A stretch of 64,000 nt of DNA from an uncultured Nostoc sp. (GCF_937863485.1 NZ_CALMFY010000103.1:83037-147036); one strand, 5' to 3'; positions 1-11,699 are shown, numbered from the stretch's first letter. Notes: generated by a model not told the origin, from the letters alone. Translations and numbers: made by a program.

Positions 1-479
1 GGATTAGCCTCAAAGGGAAACCCCGCTGCATATATTGGTTCATTAACTGTGATCGTTGATAAATTTCCGAGGGGGGCTAAAGTATAGTTAGCATTAGCAC
101 GGAACTCCAACAGAGCCAGATCATTGCCCTGAAAGTTGACTCCCTTAACCAAGCTAGCTGGGTGTTTTTTCCCGTCTTCTGTTTGGATTTGAACAGGTTT
201 ACCTGATTCTAAAACGTGTCGATTAGTCATAACCGTATAAACTCGACCATCTTTCCTAAGTAAAATACCTGAGCCACTATTCTCGCCAGATAAAATCTTT
301 ACGGTTATTGATCGAGCCAGCTGTTTGAGTTGTTCTGGCGATCGCTGGGAAGTTGGCTGTTGAGCAGAAACTTTTGGGGAAAAGATGCTCAAATAAACAG
401 CTTGTATAGGCAACATCAACAGTATGCCCATCCAGGCAATCAGAGCCAGTGAGCGATGGTACATTAGTTTTTGTCTCAT
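1..479 (-). CDS. Trypsin-like serine protease (HtrA/S1-like), C-terminus cut off by window edge
   Basis: Reverse-strand reading from ATG at 479: N-terminal membrane/signal segment, then GSGILLRKDGRVYTVMTNRHVLESG...NDLALLEF, typical of S1 protease His and Asp motifs; frame open to the window edge. Confidence 0.8.
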   Translation of the reverse strand, partial: MRQKLMYHRSLALIAWMGILLMLPIQAVYLSIFSPKVSAQQPTSQRSPEQLKQLARSITVKILSGENSGSGILLRKDGRVYTVMTNRHVLESGKPVQIQTEDGKKHPASLVKGVNFQGNDLALLEFRANANYTLAPLGNLSTITVNEPIYAAGFPFEAN

Positions 480-552
480 GTTGCTTTTACCACTTGCAAA
501 TTTCTATACAAAATATGTTTAATGAGCATCCCACTACCTACCAAGATTAGTA

Positions 553-1071
553 TTAATTTTTTACCTGTGCTGCTTTTCCGTTTAGTAATATACTCATATC
601 AATGTATATTTGAGAAGAAGCATCTTCAGATTGAAGAATGGGTCCGCGAGCACGATAACCTATATCTACAAGGTTTTGAAGTACTGAACTAGCGTTCCGA
701 TCCGACTTAAGTGTGAATAGTAATTGACTACAAGGCCCACCGTATTGACTAGCCGCACATATCACTGCTTGACCACTAGAAATACCAGATGTCATGTAGT
801 TCAAAATACCTTTTTCATAGGCATTTTGAAATCTGGAAGATACCTCTTGACACCGTACTTGTGGAGTATAATTTCCTAAATTTTTAACCCAGCGAATCAC
901 CGGAATCTTCTTATTGTTGTAGTTTTTGGCATATGTAGTCCATACACCATTATCACTTCTTTCACAAAAGTAAGTTTGAGCTTGAGCTAAACTGGGTGGA
1001 CTGATAGTAGCAAAACTACTTAGAGCAATTGTACCTGCCGTCAGTACCTGCATAAATAAGTGGGGTTTCAT
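553..1071 (-). CDS. COP23 domain-containing secreted protein
   Basis: 172 aa with signal peptide (MKPHLFMQVLTAGTIALSSFATISPPSLAQA) and YFCERSDNGVWTTYA...VIRWVKNLGNYTPQVRCQEVSSRFQNAYEKGILNYMTSG, COP23 family pattern. Confidence 0.85.
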   Translation of the reverse strand: MKPHLFMQVLTAGTIALSSFATISPPSLAQAQTYFCERSDNGVWTTYAKNYNNKKIPVIRWVKNLGNYTPQVRCQEVSSRFQNAYEKGILNYMTSGISSGQAVICAASQYGGPCSQLLFTLKSDRNASSVLQNLVDIGYRARGPILQSEDASSQIYIDMSILLNGKAAQVKN

Positions 1072-1397
1072 CGTTGGTAGTTCTCATTAAAGATGATGAA
1101 AGTCATAGATACTATGTATTTACCACAAAATGACAACCATATTACATTTTAAAGTAATGTAAAGATTTATTCAGGTATAACCCACTAAAATAACTTAATC
1201 CCTTATCAAACATCCTCTGAGAAAGAAACTCAGTTTCTGTATGCAGTTGGGTTTCTCAAATATCAGTTAGCTGTAAATGATCACTATGTTACTGTCACTA
1301 ATAGCTGATTGAGGAATTTTTGGTAACAAATAACGGCTTTTAAGCAATAGAAAAATCTGTATATTTGCTGATTTATCTTGTTAAAATCCTGTACTTA

Positions 1398-2792
1398 CTA
1401 ATTAATTTCCAAGGAATTAATCATTGTTTGTGCTGTTGGGAAATATTCAGCATATTTAGCCACATCTGCCGTATAAGTTATTATATATGCTTGATTATTT
1501 TTGACCATCCAAACTTGCAAGCGTTTAATGTTCATTCCATCTTCTTTAAAAGTGTAAATAACTTGATATGCAGGTCTATTTGCTAGTTGACTTTTGCCCT
1601 CTGCAATAATTTTAATATTTGGATCAGACTGTTTGACTTCATCCAAATAATACTTAGTAAATTGTTCTAATTCTTTATGAGTATATGGGGAATCTTGAAC
1701 AATTAAATTGAGATTCTCTGAATAGGTATCTGCATTACCTTCTTGTGGCGAAATAAATTGAACTAGATTGCCAGTTATGCGGTCTGGAGTTATAGTTTTT
1801 TTCCAAGTTGGGGGATATTTGATGCTGATGCCATAAACGGTATTATTATAAATCTCCAGGCTATTATTACGTAGTATAATGATAAACAAGAAAGCAATAA
1901 CAGTGGCAACAGTAACAATTCCTAAACCAATAATAGCCTTCCGCCAAATTAATTTTACAGGACGATTAGCTGGTGTCAAGTGTCGTAGGGATTGCAAAAC
2001 TTCTGTTGCCGATTGATATCTCTGTCGAAAGTCATACTTGACCATTTTGTCTATAATTTTCGCGAACTGTTGGCTAACCTGTGCTTGATCACGCCAGATA
2101 ATTTCACCTGTAAGATTATCTTTTGGTAATTGGATAGGGTTTAAACTAGTAAGGGCTTGGATACCAATCATTCCGACTGCATAAATATCACTGGATAACC
2201 GGGGCTGACCTTGACTTTGTTCGCTGGGTATATAGCCAGGTGTGCCAATTACAACTGTTGCTGTCATTTGTCCCTGAGCATTCACTACTTGAGAACTGAT
2301 TTGTTTGACTGCTCCAAAATCAATCAGGACGATTTTCCCATCCTGTTGACGCCGCATCAAATTCGAGGGCTTAATATCCCGGTGGATGACATGATGCTGA
2401 TGGACGAACTCTAATGCCTCTAAAATATCCTGCAACAGGGCAATAACCTTTTCCTGACTCCACTGCTTCTTCGGATTGATTTCATGACTCAAGTCATACC
2501 CTGCAATAAATTCTTGAACTAAATAAAACTTTTGGTCTTCTTCAAAATGCGCCAACAAGCGCGGAACCAGGTCGTGGCTCCCTAAGCGGTTGAGTACTTG
2601 AGCTTCAGTCGCAAATAGCCGTCGGGCGTGGGACAAAGTATTTAAATCTGTGGCTTTAGGCGAGAAGTGTTTCACAACACACTGGTCTTTATCAGGCAAT
2701 TTCCTATCAATAGCTAGGTAAGTAGTACCAAAACCACCTTCTCCCAGTTTGCTGATAATTTCGTAACGCCCATCCAGGATTTTGCCTATCAT
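1398..2792 (-). CDS. Serine/threonine protein kinase with C-terminal transmembrane helix and PsbP-like extracytoplasmic domain
   Basis: Kinase motifs GEGGFGTTYLA, HRDIKPSNLM, DFGAVKQ; TM helix IIGLGIVTVATVIAFLFIIIL; then YGISIKYPPTWKK... PsbP/DUF1795-like tail. Confidence 0.88.
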   Translation of the reverse strand: MIGKILDGRYEIISKLGEGGFGTTYLAIDRKLPDKDQCVVKHFSPKATDLNTLSHARRLFATEAQVLNRLGSHDLVPRLLAHFEEDQKFYLVQEFIAGYDLSHEINPKKQWSQEKVIALLQDILEALEFVHQHHVIHRDIKPSNLMRRQQDGKIVLIDFGAVKQISSQVVNAQGQMTATVVIGTPGYIPSEQSQGQPRLSSDIYAVGMIGIQALTSLNPIQLPKDNLTGEIIWRDQAQVSQQFAKIIDKMVKYDFRQRYQSATEVLQSLRHLTPANRPVKLIWRKAIIGLGIVTVATVIAFLFIIILRNNSLEIYNNTVYGISIKYPPTWKKTITPDRITGNLVQFISPQEGNADTYSENLNLIVQDSPYTHKELEQFTKYYLDEVKQSDPNIKIIAEGKSQLANRPAYQVIYTFKEDGMNIKRLQVWMVKNNQAYIITYTADVAKYAEYFPTAQTMINSLEIN

Positions 2793-3103
2793 TGTATTTA
2801 CAAGTATGTTTGATTAATCTAAATTTTGACACGGAATATTATTTGTCGATAGTACAAAGAATTGTAACTATTTATATATTTAATATACGTAAATTTGACT
2901 CTCTACATCGTTGGTAGTGCCAAATTTTACTAAATGCTCACCATTGACTAAGAAAATGGGGTAAATGAAAGTGAGTTTAATCAAAAGCACAAAATTAAAA
3001 ATTCATTAACAAAATCTCTGGAAATATTCTTTAATCTCAGCCAACAAAGTCTCTTAAACGCCTATGCTAGCGATTGGGTTAGGCAACTGGACTGTATGCG
3101 TAA

Positions 3104-4420
<1,317 letters not shown>

Positions 4421-4470
4421 AGTTAGAAGTTAGGAGTTTTTAATTCATAACTAATCACTTCTAACCGGAG

Positions 4471-4495
4471 GCGGAGCGTCTTTGGCTCCGCTTTT
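4471..4495. terminator. Hairpin terminator between convergent eno and argC
   Basis: GCGGAGC-gtctttg-GCTCCGC followed by TTTT, in the 83-nt gap between convergent genes. Confidence 0.75.
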
Positions 4496-4503
4496 AACTG
4501 AAT

Positions 4504-5562
4504 TTAGGGATAAAACCCCAACTTGGGCAACCCCAAGGTTTCATCCCAGCCCATCATCAGGTTTAGACACTGAATCGCTTGCCCCGCCTGTCCTTTAATT
4601 AGATTGTCAATTGCTGACATGACAATCACGCGACCTGTACGCGGGTCAACTTCTACACCGATGTAACAAAGATTGCTGCCGTTAGCCCACTTGGTTTGGG
4701 GGTAAACACCGCTACCGCAGATTCTCACCCAAGGAGAGTTGCGGTAGAAGGCTGAGAAAATTGTAATTAAGTCATCTCGCACTAGACCAGGATCGCGCAG
4801 TGTGGCATATACCGTTGCCAAAATACCGCGCACCATTGGGATAAGGTGGGGTGTAAATTGGATCATGAGTTCGTGACCAGCTAAATCACTGCAAATTTGC
4901 TCAATTTCTGGGGTATGACGGTGACGGCCGACATTAAAAGCTGCTATGGAGTTGTCCGCCTCAGCTAGTAATAAGTTGGTTTGAGCTTGGCGTCCACTGC
5001 TAGATGTGCCGGACTTGGCATCGATAATAGCTGTTTCTGGTACGATTAAACCTTGCTTTAAGAGTGGCGAAAGTGCAAGGAGACTAGCAGTGGGATAGGA
5101 ACCAGGACAACCAACGAGTTGAGCTTCGGCAATGCGATCGCGATACAGTTCTGGTAATCCATAAACCGCCATAGCAGCAGTTGAGCGATCGTTTCTCTGT
5201 GTCCCATACCAACTTGTATAAGTTGCCAAATCACTGAACCGATAGTCTGCACTCAAATCCAGTACTTTACATCCTTTGTCTAATAGTTTGGGCGCGATTT
5301 GGCAAGCCAGACCATTTGGTAAAGACAGGAAAACTACTTCACAGCGGTGAGCAATTATTTCTGGTTCTACCGCCTCTATTGGCAGGTTAGCTGCATGAGC
5401 CAGATGCGGGTAGATATCTCCAAAGCATTTCCCGATACTGCTCTCACCACCTAAATAAACCAGTTCGACTTCTGGATGATCCATCAGTAGTCGTACTAAC
5501 TGTACTCCGCCATAGTCCGACGCGCCAACAATCCCAACGGGTACGCGTCTAAATTTGCCCAT
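4504..5562 (-). CDS. argC: N-acetyl-gamma-glutamyl-phosphate reductase
   Basis: 352 aa; [47 protein letters not shown]. Confidence 0.95.
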   Translation of the reverse strand: MGKFRRVPVGIVGASDYGGVQLVRLLMDHPEVELVYLGGESSIGKCFGDIYPHLAHAANLPIEAVEPEIIAHRCEVVFLSLPNGLACQIAPKLLDKGCKVLDLSADYRFSDLATYTSWYGTQRNDRSTAAMAVYGLPELYRDRIAEAQLVGCPGSYPTASLLALSPLLKQGLIVPETAIIDAKSGTSSSGRQAQTNLLLAEADNSIAAFNVGRHRHTPEIEQICSDLAGHELMIQFTPHLIPMVRGILATVYATLRDPGLVRDDLITIFSAFYRNSPWVRICGSGVYPQTKWANGSNLCYIGVEVDPRTGRVIVMSAIDNLIKGQAGQAIQCLNLMMGWDETLGLPKLGFYP

Positions 5563-5824
5563 GATCTGAAATCCTTATCCCATGAATGGTTAATTCGTTC
5601 TCAGCTATCAACAATATCAGCGACTAGACTCACAGCGTACAAAACAGCTGAAACCCCTCTACTTTTTTTGGAAGCAAACAGGGAAGAGTACATGGCGAAG
5701 GGGTGAGGCGGTGAGCGAGTCGGAGTTTTTTGTACAAGACGCTGTGAGAAGGGGGTTCCCGTCGAGTCCCTTAGTGCTAGCGGTAGCGTTAGCGTTCGCG
5801 ATAGCGCAGCGTTAGCGATAGCGA

Positions 5825-5860
5825 GGAACGAGCGTCGGAACGAGCGTCGGAACGAGCGTC
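5825..5860. repeat. Three perfect tandem copies of the 12-mer GGAACGAGCGTC
   Basis: Read directly: 5825-5836, 5837-5848, 5849-5860, next to GCGTTAGCGATAGCG-type repeats. Confidence 0.95.
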
Positions 5861-6550
5861 ACTTCCCAACCCGAAGGGTGAGGCGGCGAAATTATCAAAT
5901 ATTCTATTTGTCCCCCTTGTCCCCCTTGTCCTGTTCATCCTTGACTGTCGCTGCACTCTATTATTAAACGCCAATTTTAAAGGCAGAAATTTTTGCCACG
6001 TTATCAAATCATAAAATAACTCGGTAAGTGGGAAACTCAGTCACTTTAGGGCTGAGAGGGAAGTGACACTAAGGGCAAGCCCAGTCACCACTCGTGCAGT
6101 AAAAAATGCAGTCAGTCTATGTTAAAATTAAATTGTGAGTAGAAATAACTATTTACGTTTTGAAGCATCTTAGCACGGAGAAATCCCGGCTCCCATCAAA
6201 CAACGGTTAGCAATAAGAGCTAACGGCACTATGACTTGAAAGAGCAAATAATGGTGAGTCCAGTCCTGTTCGCGTAGCATCTCCCTTAGGAGAAGGGTTT
6301 TCCGTTGAGCAGATTGTGTATATTACCACGTTTTGGCAAAGGGAATGGACTCTGAAAGCTTTAAGAAAAACAATAATTAAGCGCAATTGCAATACCTTTA
6401 GTAATAGTAGTTTTTTTGACCATCTAGGGGTATACTTGACTATCCCTTCCATGCTTGGCTTGGAGAAAGGAGCGTATCTTTAGACCTGAGAGTGTCAATG
6501 CTAGTCTACTTCTCTAGTCTTATAGAGAAGCTACAATCTAAAAGAATAAA

Positions 6551-8263
6551 TTGTTAAAAAAATTTACGTTGGGAACTGGAAATCTTTCTGTGTCACAGCC
6601 TAATACTAGTCAAGCTTTTAAATTTGATTCGATTGATGCCGCCTTAGCAGACCTAAAAGGTGGTCGCGTGATTGTAGTGGTAGATGATGAAAATAGAGAA
6701 AATGAAGGCGACTTAATCTGTGCTGCCCAATTTGCCACACCTGACATGATTAATTTCATGGCCGTGGAAGCTAGAGGGCTGATTTGTTTGGCAATGACAG
6801 GCGATCGCTTAGACGAACTAGACTTACCCTTGATGGTAAGCAACATTACAGATACTAACCAAACTGCCTTCACTGTTAGTATTGATGCTAGCCCAGAATT
6901 GGGTGTAACCACTGGCATCTCAGCGGAAGACCGCGCCCGCACTATCCAGGTTACTCTCAACCCAGCCACAAAACCTACTGATTTACGTCGTCCTGGTCAT
7001 ATTTTTCCGATTCGGGCTAAAGCTGGAGGCGTACTCAAACGCGCAGGACATACAGAAGCTGCTGTGGACTTAGCTAGGCTAGCAGGGCTATACCCAGCCG
7101 GGGTAATTTGTGAAATTCAAAACTCCGATGGTTCAATGGCGCGGTTACAACAATTAGTTGAATACGCTAGACGTCACAATTTAAAAATTATTAGTATTGC
7201 GGATTTAATCAGTTATCGCCTACAGCACGATCGCCTCGTGTATCGTGAGGTGATAACCAAGCTGCCTAGTCAGTTCGGTCAGTTTGAAATTTACGCCTAC
7301 CGCCATACTCTGGATAATACAGAACACGTTGCAATTGTCAAGGGAGATCCAGCTAACTTCAAAGATGAGCCTGTGATGGTGCGGATGCACTCAGAATGCT
7401 TAACTGGCGACGCTTTGGGTTCTCTGCGCTGCGACTGTCGGATGCAGTTAGAAGCTGCACTGAAAATGATTCAGGCTGCTGGTCAAGGTGTAGTTGTATA
7501 CTTGCGGCAAGAAGGACGGGGAATAGGCTTGATTAATAAGTTGAAAGCCTACTCGTTGCAGGATATGGGGCTGGATACAGTAGAGGCCAATGAGCGTTTG
7601 GGATTTCCAGCTGACTTGCGAGACTACGGGATGGGGGCACAAATGCTCATGGACTTGGGCATCAAAAAGATTCGCCTGATTACCAATAATCCCCGTAAAA
7701 TTGCTGGAGTCAAGGGCTATGGGTTGGAAGTAGTCGATCGCTTGCCATTATTAATTGAGGCAACCGACTACAATTCTTATTACCTGGCGACAAAGGCGAA
7801 AAAGCTGGGTCATATGCTGTTACAGACTTATCTGGTAACAGTAGCAATCCACTGGCAAGATGACCCGGAAGCTGTGACAGAACGTTATGAACGCTTAGAG
7901 AAACTGCGACATTTAGCGAGAACTAATGATTTATTGTTGCAGGAAGAGGCGCGTCCGTTAGCGATCGCTATATTTGACGAGCCATCCTTAACAGTACACT
8001 TGGGTTTGGATCAAGCGAAAGTTGCTAGTTGCGATTGGTATCAGCAAAGTGGTCATCCTTATATCCAGGCTATCTTCCAAATTCTGGACAACCTAGCAAC
8101 TTTGCCTTACATCCAGAAATTAGAATTTCTGATTTCCTCTGGTTGCGATCCTTTGAGTAATTTACAAGTCCAACTGGATCGAGAGACATTCTCGGATGGT
8201 ACACTGCCTTCATCAATTAGCGATCGCCTGGAGACGCAGCAAATTTATAGCTTTAGCAAATAG
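6551..8263 (+). CDS. ribBA: Bifunctional 3,4-dihydroxy-2-butanone-4-phosphate synthase / GTP cyclohydrolase II
   Basis: 570 aa; [18 protein letters not shown] (RibB) and [37 protein letters not shown] (RibA); TTG start in the track. Confidence 0.95.
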   Translation: MLKKFTLGTGNLSVSQPNTSQAFKFDSIDAALADLKGGRVIVVVDDENRENEGDLICAAQFATPDMINFMAVEARGLICLAMTGDRLDELDLPLMVSNITDTNQTAFTVSIDASPELGVTTGISAEDRARTIQVTLNPATKPTDLRRPGHIFPIRAKAGGVLKRAGHTEAAVDLARLAGLYPAGVICEIQNSDGSMARLQQLVEYARRHNLKIISIADLISYRLQHDRLVYREVITKLPSQFGQFEIYAYRHTLDNTEHVAIVKGDPANFKDEPVMVRMHSECLTGDALGSLRCDCRMQLEAALKMIQAAGQGVVVYLRQEGRGIGLINKLKAYSLQDMGLDTVEANERLGFPADLRDYGMGAQMLMDLGIKKIRLITNNPRKIAGVKGYGLEVVDRLPLLIEATDYNSYYLATKAKKLGHMLLQTYLVTVAIHWQDDPEAVTERYERLEKLRHLARTNDLLLQEEARPLAIAIFDEPSLTVHLGLDQAKVASCDWYQQSGHPYIQAIFQILDNLATLPYIQKLEFLISSGCDPLSNLQVQLDRETFSDGTLPSSISDRLETQQIYSFSK

Positions 8264-8411
8264 GTTAGCTGATTTTCTTTTCAATAAATTTTGTCGGGGA
8301 GCCAGTGCGTTACTCTGGTCAAGAGAGTTGTAGCAACTGGTGAACCAGCGCACCCAAGTTGGTTTCTAACTGTCACGGCGACTGGTCTTAGCGCAGTGTT
8401 AGCGAGTCTTC

Positions 8412-8453
8412 TCCCTACAGCCCTTTGGGCATCCTACGGCAGGCGTTAGCCTC
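8412..8453. repeat. Dispersed repeat module (short form) TCCCTACAGCCCTT..GGGCATCCTACGGCAGGCGTTAGCCTCT
   Basis: Near-identical to modules at 32141 and 37152. Confidence 0.85.
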
Positions 8454-8563
8454 TCCCTTTGGGAGAAGGGGAAACGCTTTGGCGCAAGGAGCCTCACCCG
8501 TTCGCGCAGCGCCTCCGTCAGGAGAAGGGCGTTGTGTGATCGCCGAAAGTACCGCACCACTTT

Positions 8564-9442
8564 TTATTTACTTACTCTATAGATTGGTCTGACCTGACGA
8601 TAAGTATTAAGTAAGTCCAGAAATTTATTCCCATCAAAATTTATTGGGTCAACTTTTTTACCAGAACGGTCTACCAGATGATGGGTAGTAATGCGATCGT
8701 CTGGGACTTGACTTTGAGCAATTAACCAAGCAAGAGAATCATATTGAGTTTCCGTATAGCCGCTATGGGTTTCTTGGCTGCTACTGTCATAACTATCTGG
8801 CGGTGTTTCCAAAGAAACGTGATAAGCAAAATTATTTACAGACGCTGGCAAATTCGGATTAGTCTGCACAGTTTCCACTACCCCTGGACTCTCAAATACT
8901 GAGTTAGCTGCACCAAAAGCTCGCTTTTCTGGCGGTACTAGATAAATCACGGTTCCGTCTAACTTGATTAAGGCGTGGTAACTTGCTTGCACGCTTTCAT
9001 CAGTATGGGCTACTTGAAAGAAATTAATGGCGCTGGAAGCAGAATAACCAGTTTCATGGAGGACGATAATCGGTTGGTTGTTGAGAGTTACACCGTTAAC
9101 ATCTTGGGCATACCGTTCTCCATAGTTAGTTGGGTCAACCGAAGCGACTTGATAATTAGGTCTGTACTGTGCAAAAGCTTGAGTGGTTACGTACCTTGCT
9201 AAAGGCTTGCTAATCTTGACTGGGGACTTGATAACACGTTGAAATTTCTTTTCTGGCTCTTTCGCTGATTGAAATTGCGCCTGGGGATATTGACTCCAGG
9301 CTGTAACCTGGGGATTGGATGTATGGTATGTTATCGGATTATTGTGTAATTGTGTCGCTCGTCCAATTAGCAGAACTGCAATTAGAGTGGCGAACATCAG
9401 CCAGATTAGTAGCACCCTAGTCGCCCAGTCTGTAAACTTCAT
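8564..9442 (-). CDS. N-acetylmuramoyl-L-alanine amidase (amidase_2/PGRP-like), membrane-anchored
   Basis: 292 aa; VLHETGYSASSAINFFQ, YHALIKLDGTVIYLVPPEKRAFGAANS, ITTHHLVDRSGKKVDP. Confidence 0.85.
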   Translation of the reverse strand: MKFTDWATRVLLIWLMFATLIAVLLIGRATQLHNNPITYHTSNPQVTAWSQYPQAQFQSAKEPEKKFQRVIKSPVKISKPLARYVTTQAFAQYRPNYQVASVDPTNYGERYAQDVNGVTLNNQPIIVLHETGYSASSAINFFQVAHTDESVQASYHALIKLDGTVIYLVPPEKRAFGAANSVFESPGVVETVQTNPNLPASVNNFAYHVSLETPPDSYDSSSQETHSGYTETQYDSLAWLIAQSQVPDDRITTHHLVDRSGKKVDPINFDGNKFLDLLNTYRQVRPIYRVSK

Positions 9443-9574
9443 TTTTCTAATAGCCGTAAAACGGTAGATATTAATTTATAGCTAAACTGGCGTGTTAGTT
9501 GTAGAGGCGCACTTCTGTAAACCCCTACCGCTTATGGTATCCAAATAATAATCGCTATAATACCTTAATTCTAG

Positions 9575-10054
9575 TTAAATATACTTTGATAATCCCTGCA
9601 ATAGTGCTGTTACGAGCCATTTAATTTTAATGCCGTGGGTAGTGGATTCGTGGGTATCAAAGTCTTCATCGCGTAGCGCTTTTAATAAAGATGTTTTACC
9701 CACATCCTGTTCACCAACTACTAGCAGCTTAGAAAGATATTATCCTTTAGCTTCTAACCTGGCTCGAAGATAGGTCAAAATTGCCTCCGTTCCCTGCTCA
9801 ACAATTTCAGGCGGTGGTGAGCTTAATTGTGGATTGTTCTTGAGGTATATGCCTCTCAAGTTGGAGAGTTGGCTGATTTCTGGCGTCAGGCTGTTGAGTT
9901 GATTGTTAGAGAGGTCTAGCCATTCCAAGTTTGAGAGTTGGCTGATTTCTGGCGGCAGGCTGCTGAGTTGATTGTTATTGAGGGATAGCTTCGTTGTCTT
10001 TTTCTTCGCAGCTTTTTCTATAATTTGCAACAGTTCTTCGTTTGTCACCTGCAA
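9575..10054 (-). pseudogene. Truncated ROCO-type gene: LRR segment plus Roc GTPase P-loop with in-frame stop
   Basis: LRRs LSLNNNQLSSLPPEISQLSNLEWLDLSNNQL; after the TAA at 9740 the same frame reads YLSKLLVVGEQDVGKTSLLKALRDEDFDTHESTTHGIKIKWL (Walker A GEQDVGKTS), then stops at 9575. Confidence 0.85.
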
Positions 10055-10178
10055 ACCTCACCAACTTTGTAGCGATATTTACCAGATTAGTGTATCGCAG
10101 GTTATGGGGAGTGGGGCTAGATTAATGTGTTCTATCTGCGTAGAAAGGGCTGTAATATTTAAATTAGCAGGATGCATA

Positions 10179-10352
10179 AGCCCGTCGTAGACATCGCATC
10201 CCTTGCAATAACATTCACTCATCCACGAGTATCAAAGACTCATTCACGAGTATCAAAGACTCGTCCACAAGTATTAAAGGGTGCGTTACGCTTTCGCGCT
10301 AACACACCCTACGACTACGATCGCTTTATAATTGCGATGTCTACGACGGGCT
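10179..10352. mobile_element. 174-bp element with 20-bp perfect terminal inverted repeats
   Basis: AGCCCGTCGTAGACATCGCA at 10179-10198; its reverse complement TGCGATGTCTACGACGGGCT at 10333-10352. Confidence 0.7.
10224..10278. repeat. 21-bp tandem repeat CACGAGTATCAAAGACTCATT (2 full plus 1 degenerate copy)
   Basis: Starts at 10224, 10245 and 10266; core GAGTATCAAAGACTC is a hyphenated palindrome. Confidence 0.85.
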
Positions 10353-10388
10353 ACTCGGTGTCGCAGCTATGAAAAAATCCATAAGTAC

Positions 10389-11075
10389 TTATCCCAATTC
10401 TCTTGATGGAGAGACGGTTTCGTTAGTTTGAGAAGATGGTTTATTGAAGAAACTCCAGATTCTTTGAATAGCTATTATTAGAAAACCAATTACAATCACT
10501 CCTGCTACCACTGGTAAAGCTAGCGCCAGCACAGACAGTGCGATTGCCATAACCAACTCAATAGTTGACACAACAGGATTGGTTAATCCACCTGAAACGC
10601 CTGTAGAACTTATCCGCAATGTATTCATTAATCCCTTAGTTAATCCTGCGGTTCCACCACCTGCAATTAAAGCTAACGTCCATTGCACCAGTGGATTCAT
10701 CTCTGGAGCAACAGAAGCTGTTACGATTGTCCCGGCGATAAATGCCGCAGGTGTAGCAACAATATCCAGCAGATGATCCAACCAAGGAATGTAATAACCA
10801 GTAATTTCCAGCGAACAAGCGACTGCAAAGACAATTACAGCTTGAGGTGTTTCCAGCCAATCAAAGTCAGTCGGTAAATCAAAATGTCCAAAAACTGAAG
10901 CCACACTCAATGCTAGCAGTGGTACAAATACTCGAAAGCCAGCCGCCGCACTCAAACTAATCCCCAGTAATAATTCAATAAATGTATTTAGGTTAAACAA
11001 AGAAATTAAATCCATAGTGGGACTCAAGTTATACTCCTGATGTTTTTTCCATCTTTGAGCTGAACGGAGTGACAA
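10389..11075 (-). CDS. DUF4126 domain-containing membrane protein
   Basis: 228 aa; LLGISLSAAAGFRVFVPLLALSVAS...LLDIVATPAAFIAGTIVTAS, DUF4126-like. Confidence 0.8.
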   Translation of the reverse strand: MSLRSAQRWKKHQEYNLSPTMDLISLFNLNTFIELLLGISLSAAAGFRVFVPLLALSVASVFGHFDLPTDFDWLETPQAVIVFAVACSLEITGYYIPWLDHLLDIVATPAAFIAGTIVTASVAPEMNPLVQWTLALIAGGGTAGLTKGLMNTLRISSTGVSGGLTNPVVSTIELVMAIALSVLALALPVVAGVIVIGFLIIAIQRIWSFFNKPSSQTNETVSPSRELG

Positions 11076-11277
11076 CTCTCAGCTGTGATCCTAAGATAAT
11101 AAACTTGGCGAAAATATTTCATCTGACTATATGTAGAATCAGTCAAACCCCACTTGTATCAATACTGCGTAGGTTTTGTCTAAAAAATAACTCTAATGTA
11201 GGTTGCGTTGAAGAACAAAACCCAACCTTGTATCTTAGAAATAGTAGTAGACCGCCCCCAACCCCTCGCTTGCGGGG

Positions 11278-11434
11278 CTACGGTATTTTACACACAAGTC
11301 GAATTACCCCCCTTAATCCCCCCTTATAAAGGGGGGAAATAGGAAATTTGGTTCCCTCCCCTTTATAAGGGGAGGGTTAGGGTGGGGTAAAATCTTGGTT
11401 AATCAGCTATTTCAGACTTGTGTGTAAACCGTAG
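11278..11434. mobile_element. 157-bp MITE-like element with TIRs, flanked by a 10-bp direct repeat
   Basis: TIRs CTACGGTATTTTACACACAAGTC (11278-11300) and GACTTGTGTGTAAACCGTAG (11415-11434); GCTTGCGGGG at 11268-11277 and 11435-11444. Confidence 0.75.
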
Positions 11435-11699
11435 GCTTGCGGGGATCAAAGACAAAGCGTAGCTTTGGCGGGGTGGGGTTCTTTGAGTTTAATAAGCAAT
11501 CAAGCGACATAATATGACCGCGCTTTTGCATAATTCTGTCGTCGCCAACCTTGATAAATCAGGTCAAAATGAGCGAATAGTGAGTTTTAGCAAAACTGAT
11601 TTTATTAAATAGTGCCCAAAATATCACAATTTGAGAAAATAATAAAGTAAGTGGAGTATCACAAGACTCACTTTATTTCCTCATTTATTCTAGGAAAAT

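Noticed and set aside
6207-6550. FMN riboswitch upstream of ribBA
   Set aside because: No match to the conserved FMN aptamer core (GGGCAGGGTGAAATTCCC / ACCGGCGGT) was found
11450-11699. Cobalamin riboswitch upstream of metH
   Set aside because: B12-box-like and core aptamer motifs not found; only a simple hairpin near the start
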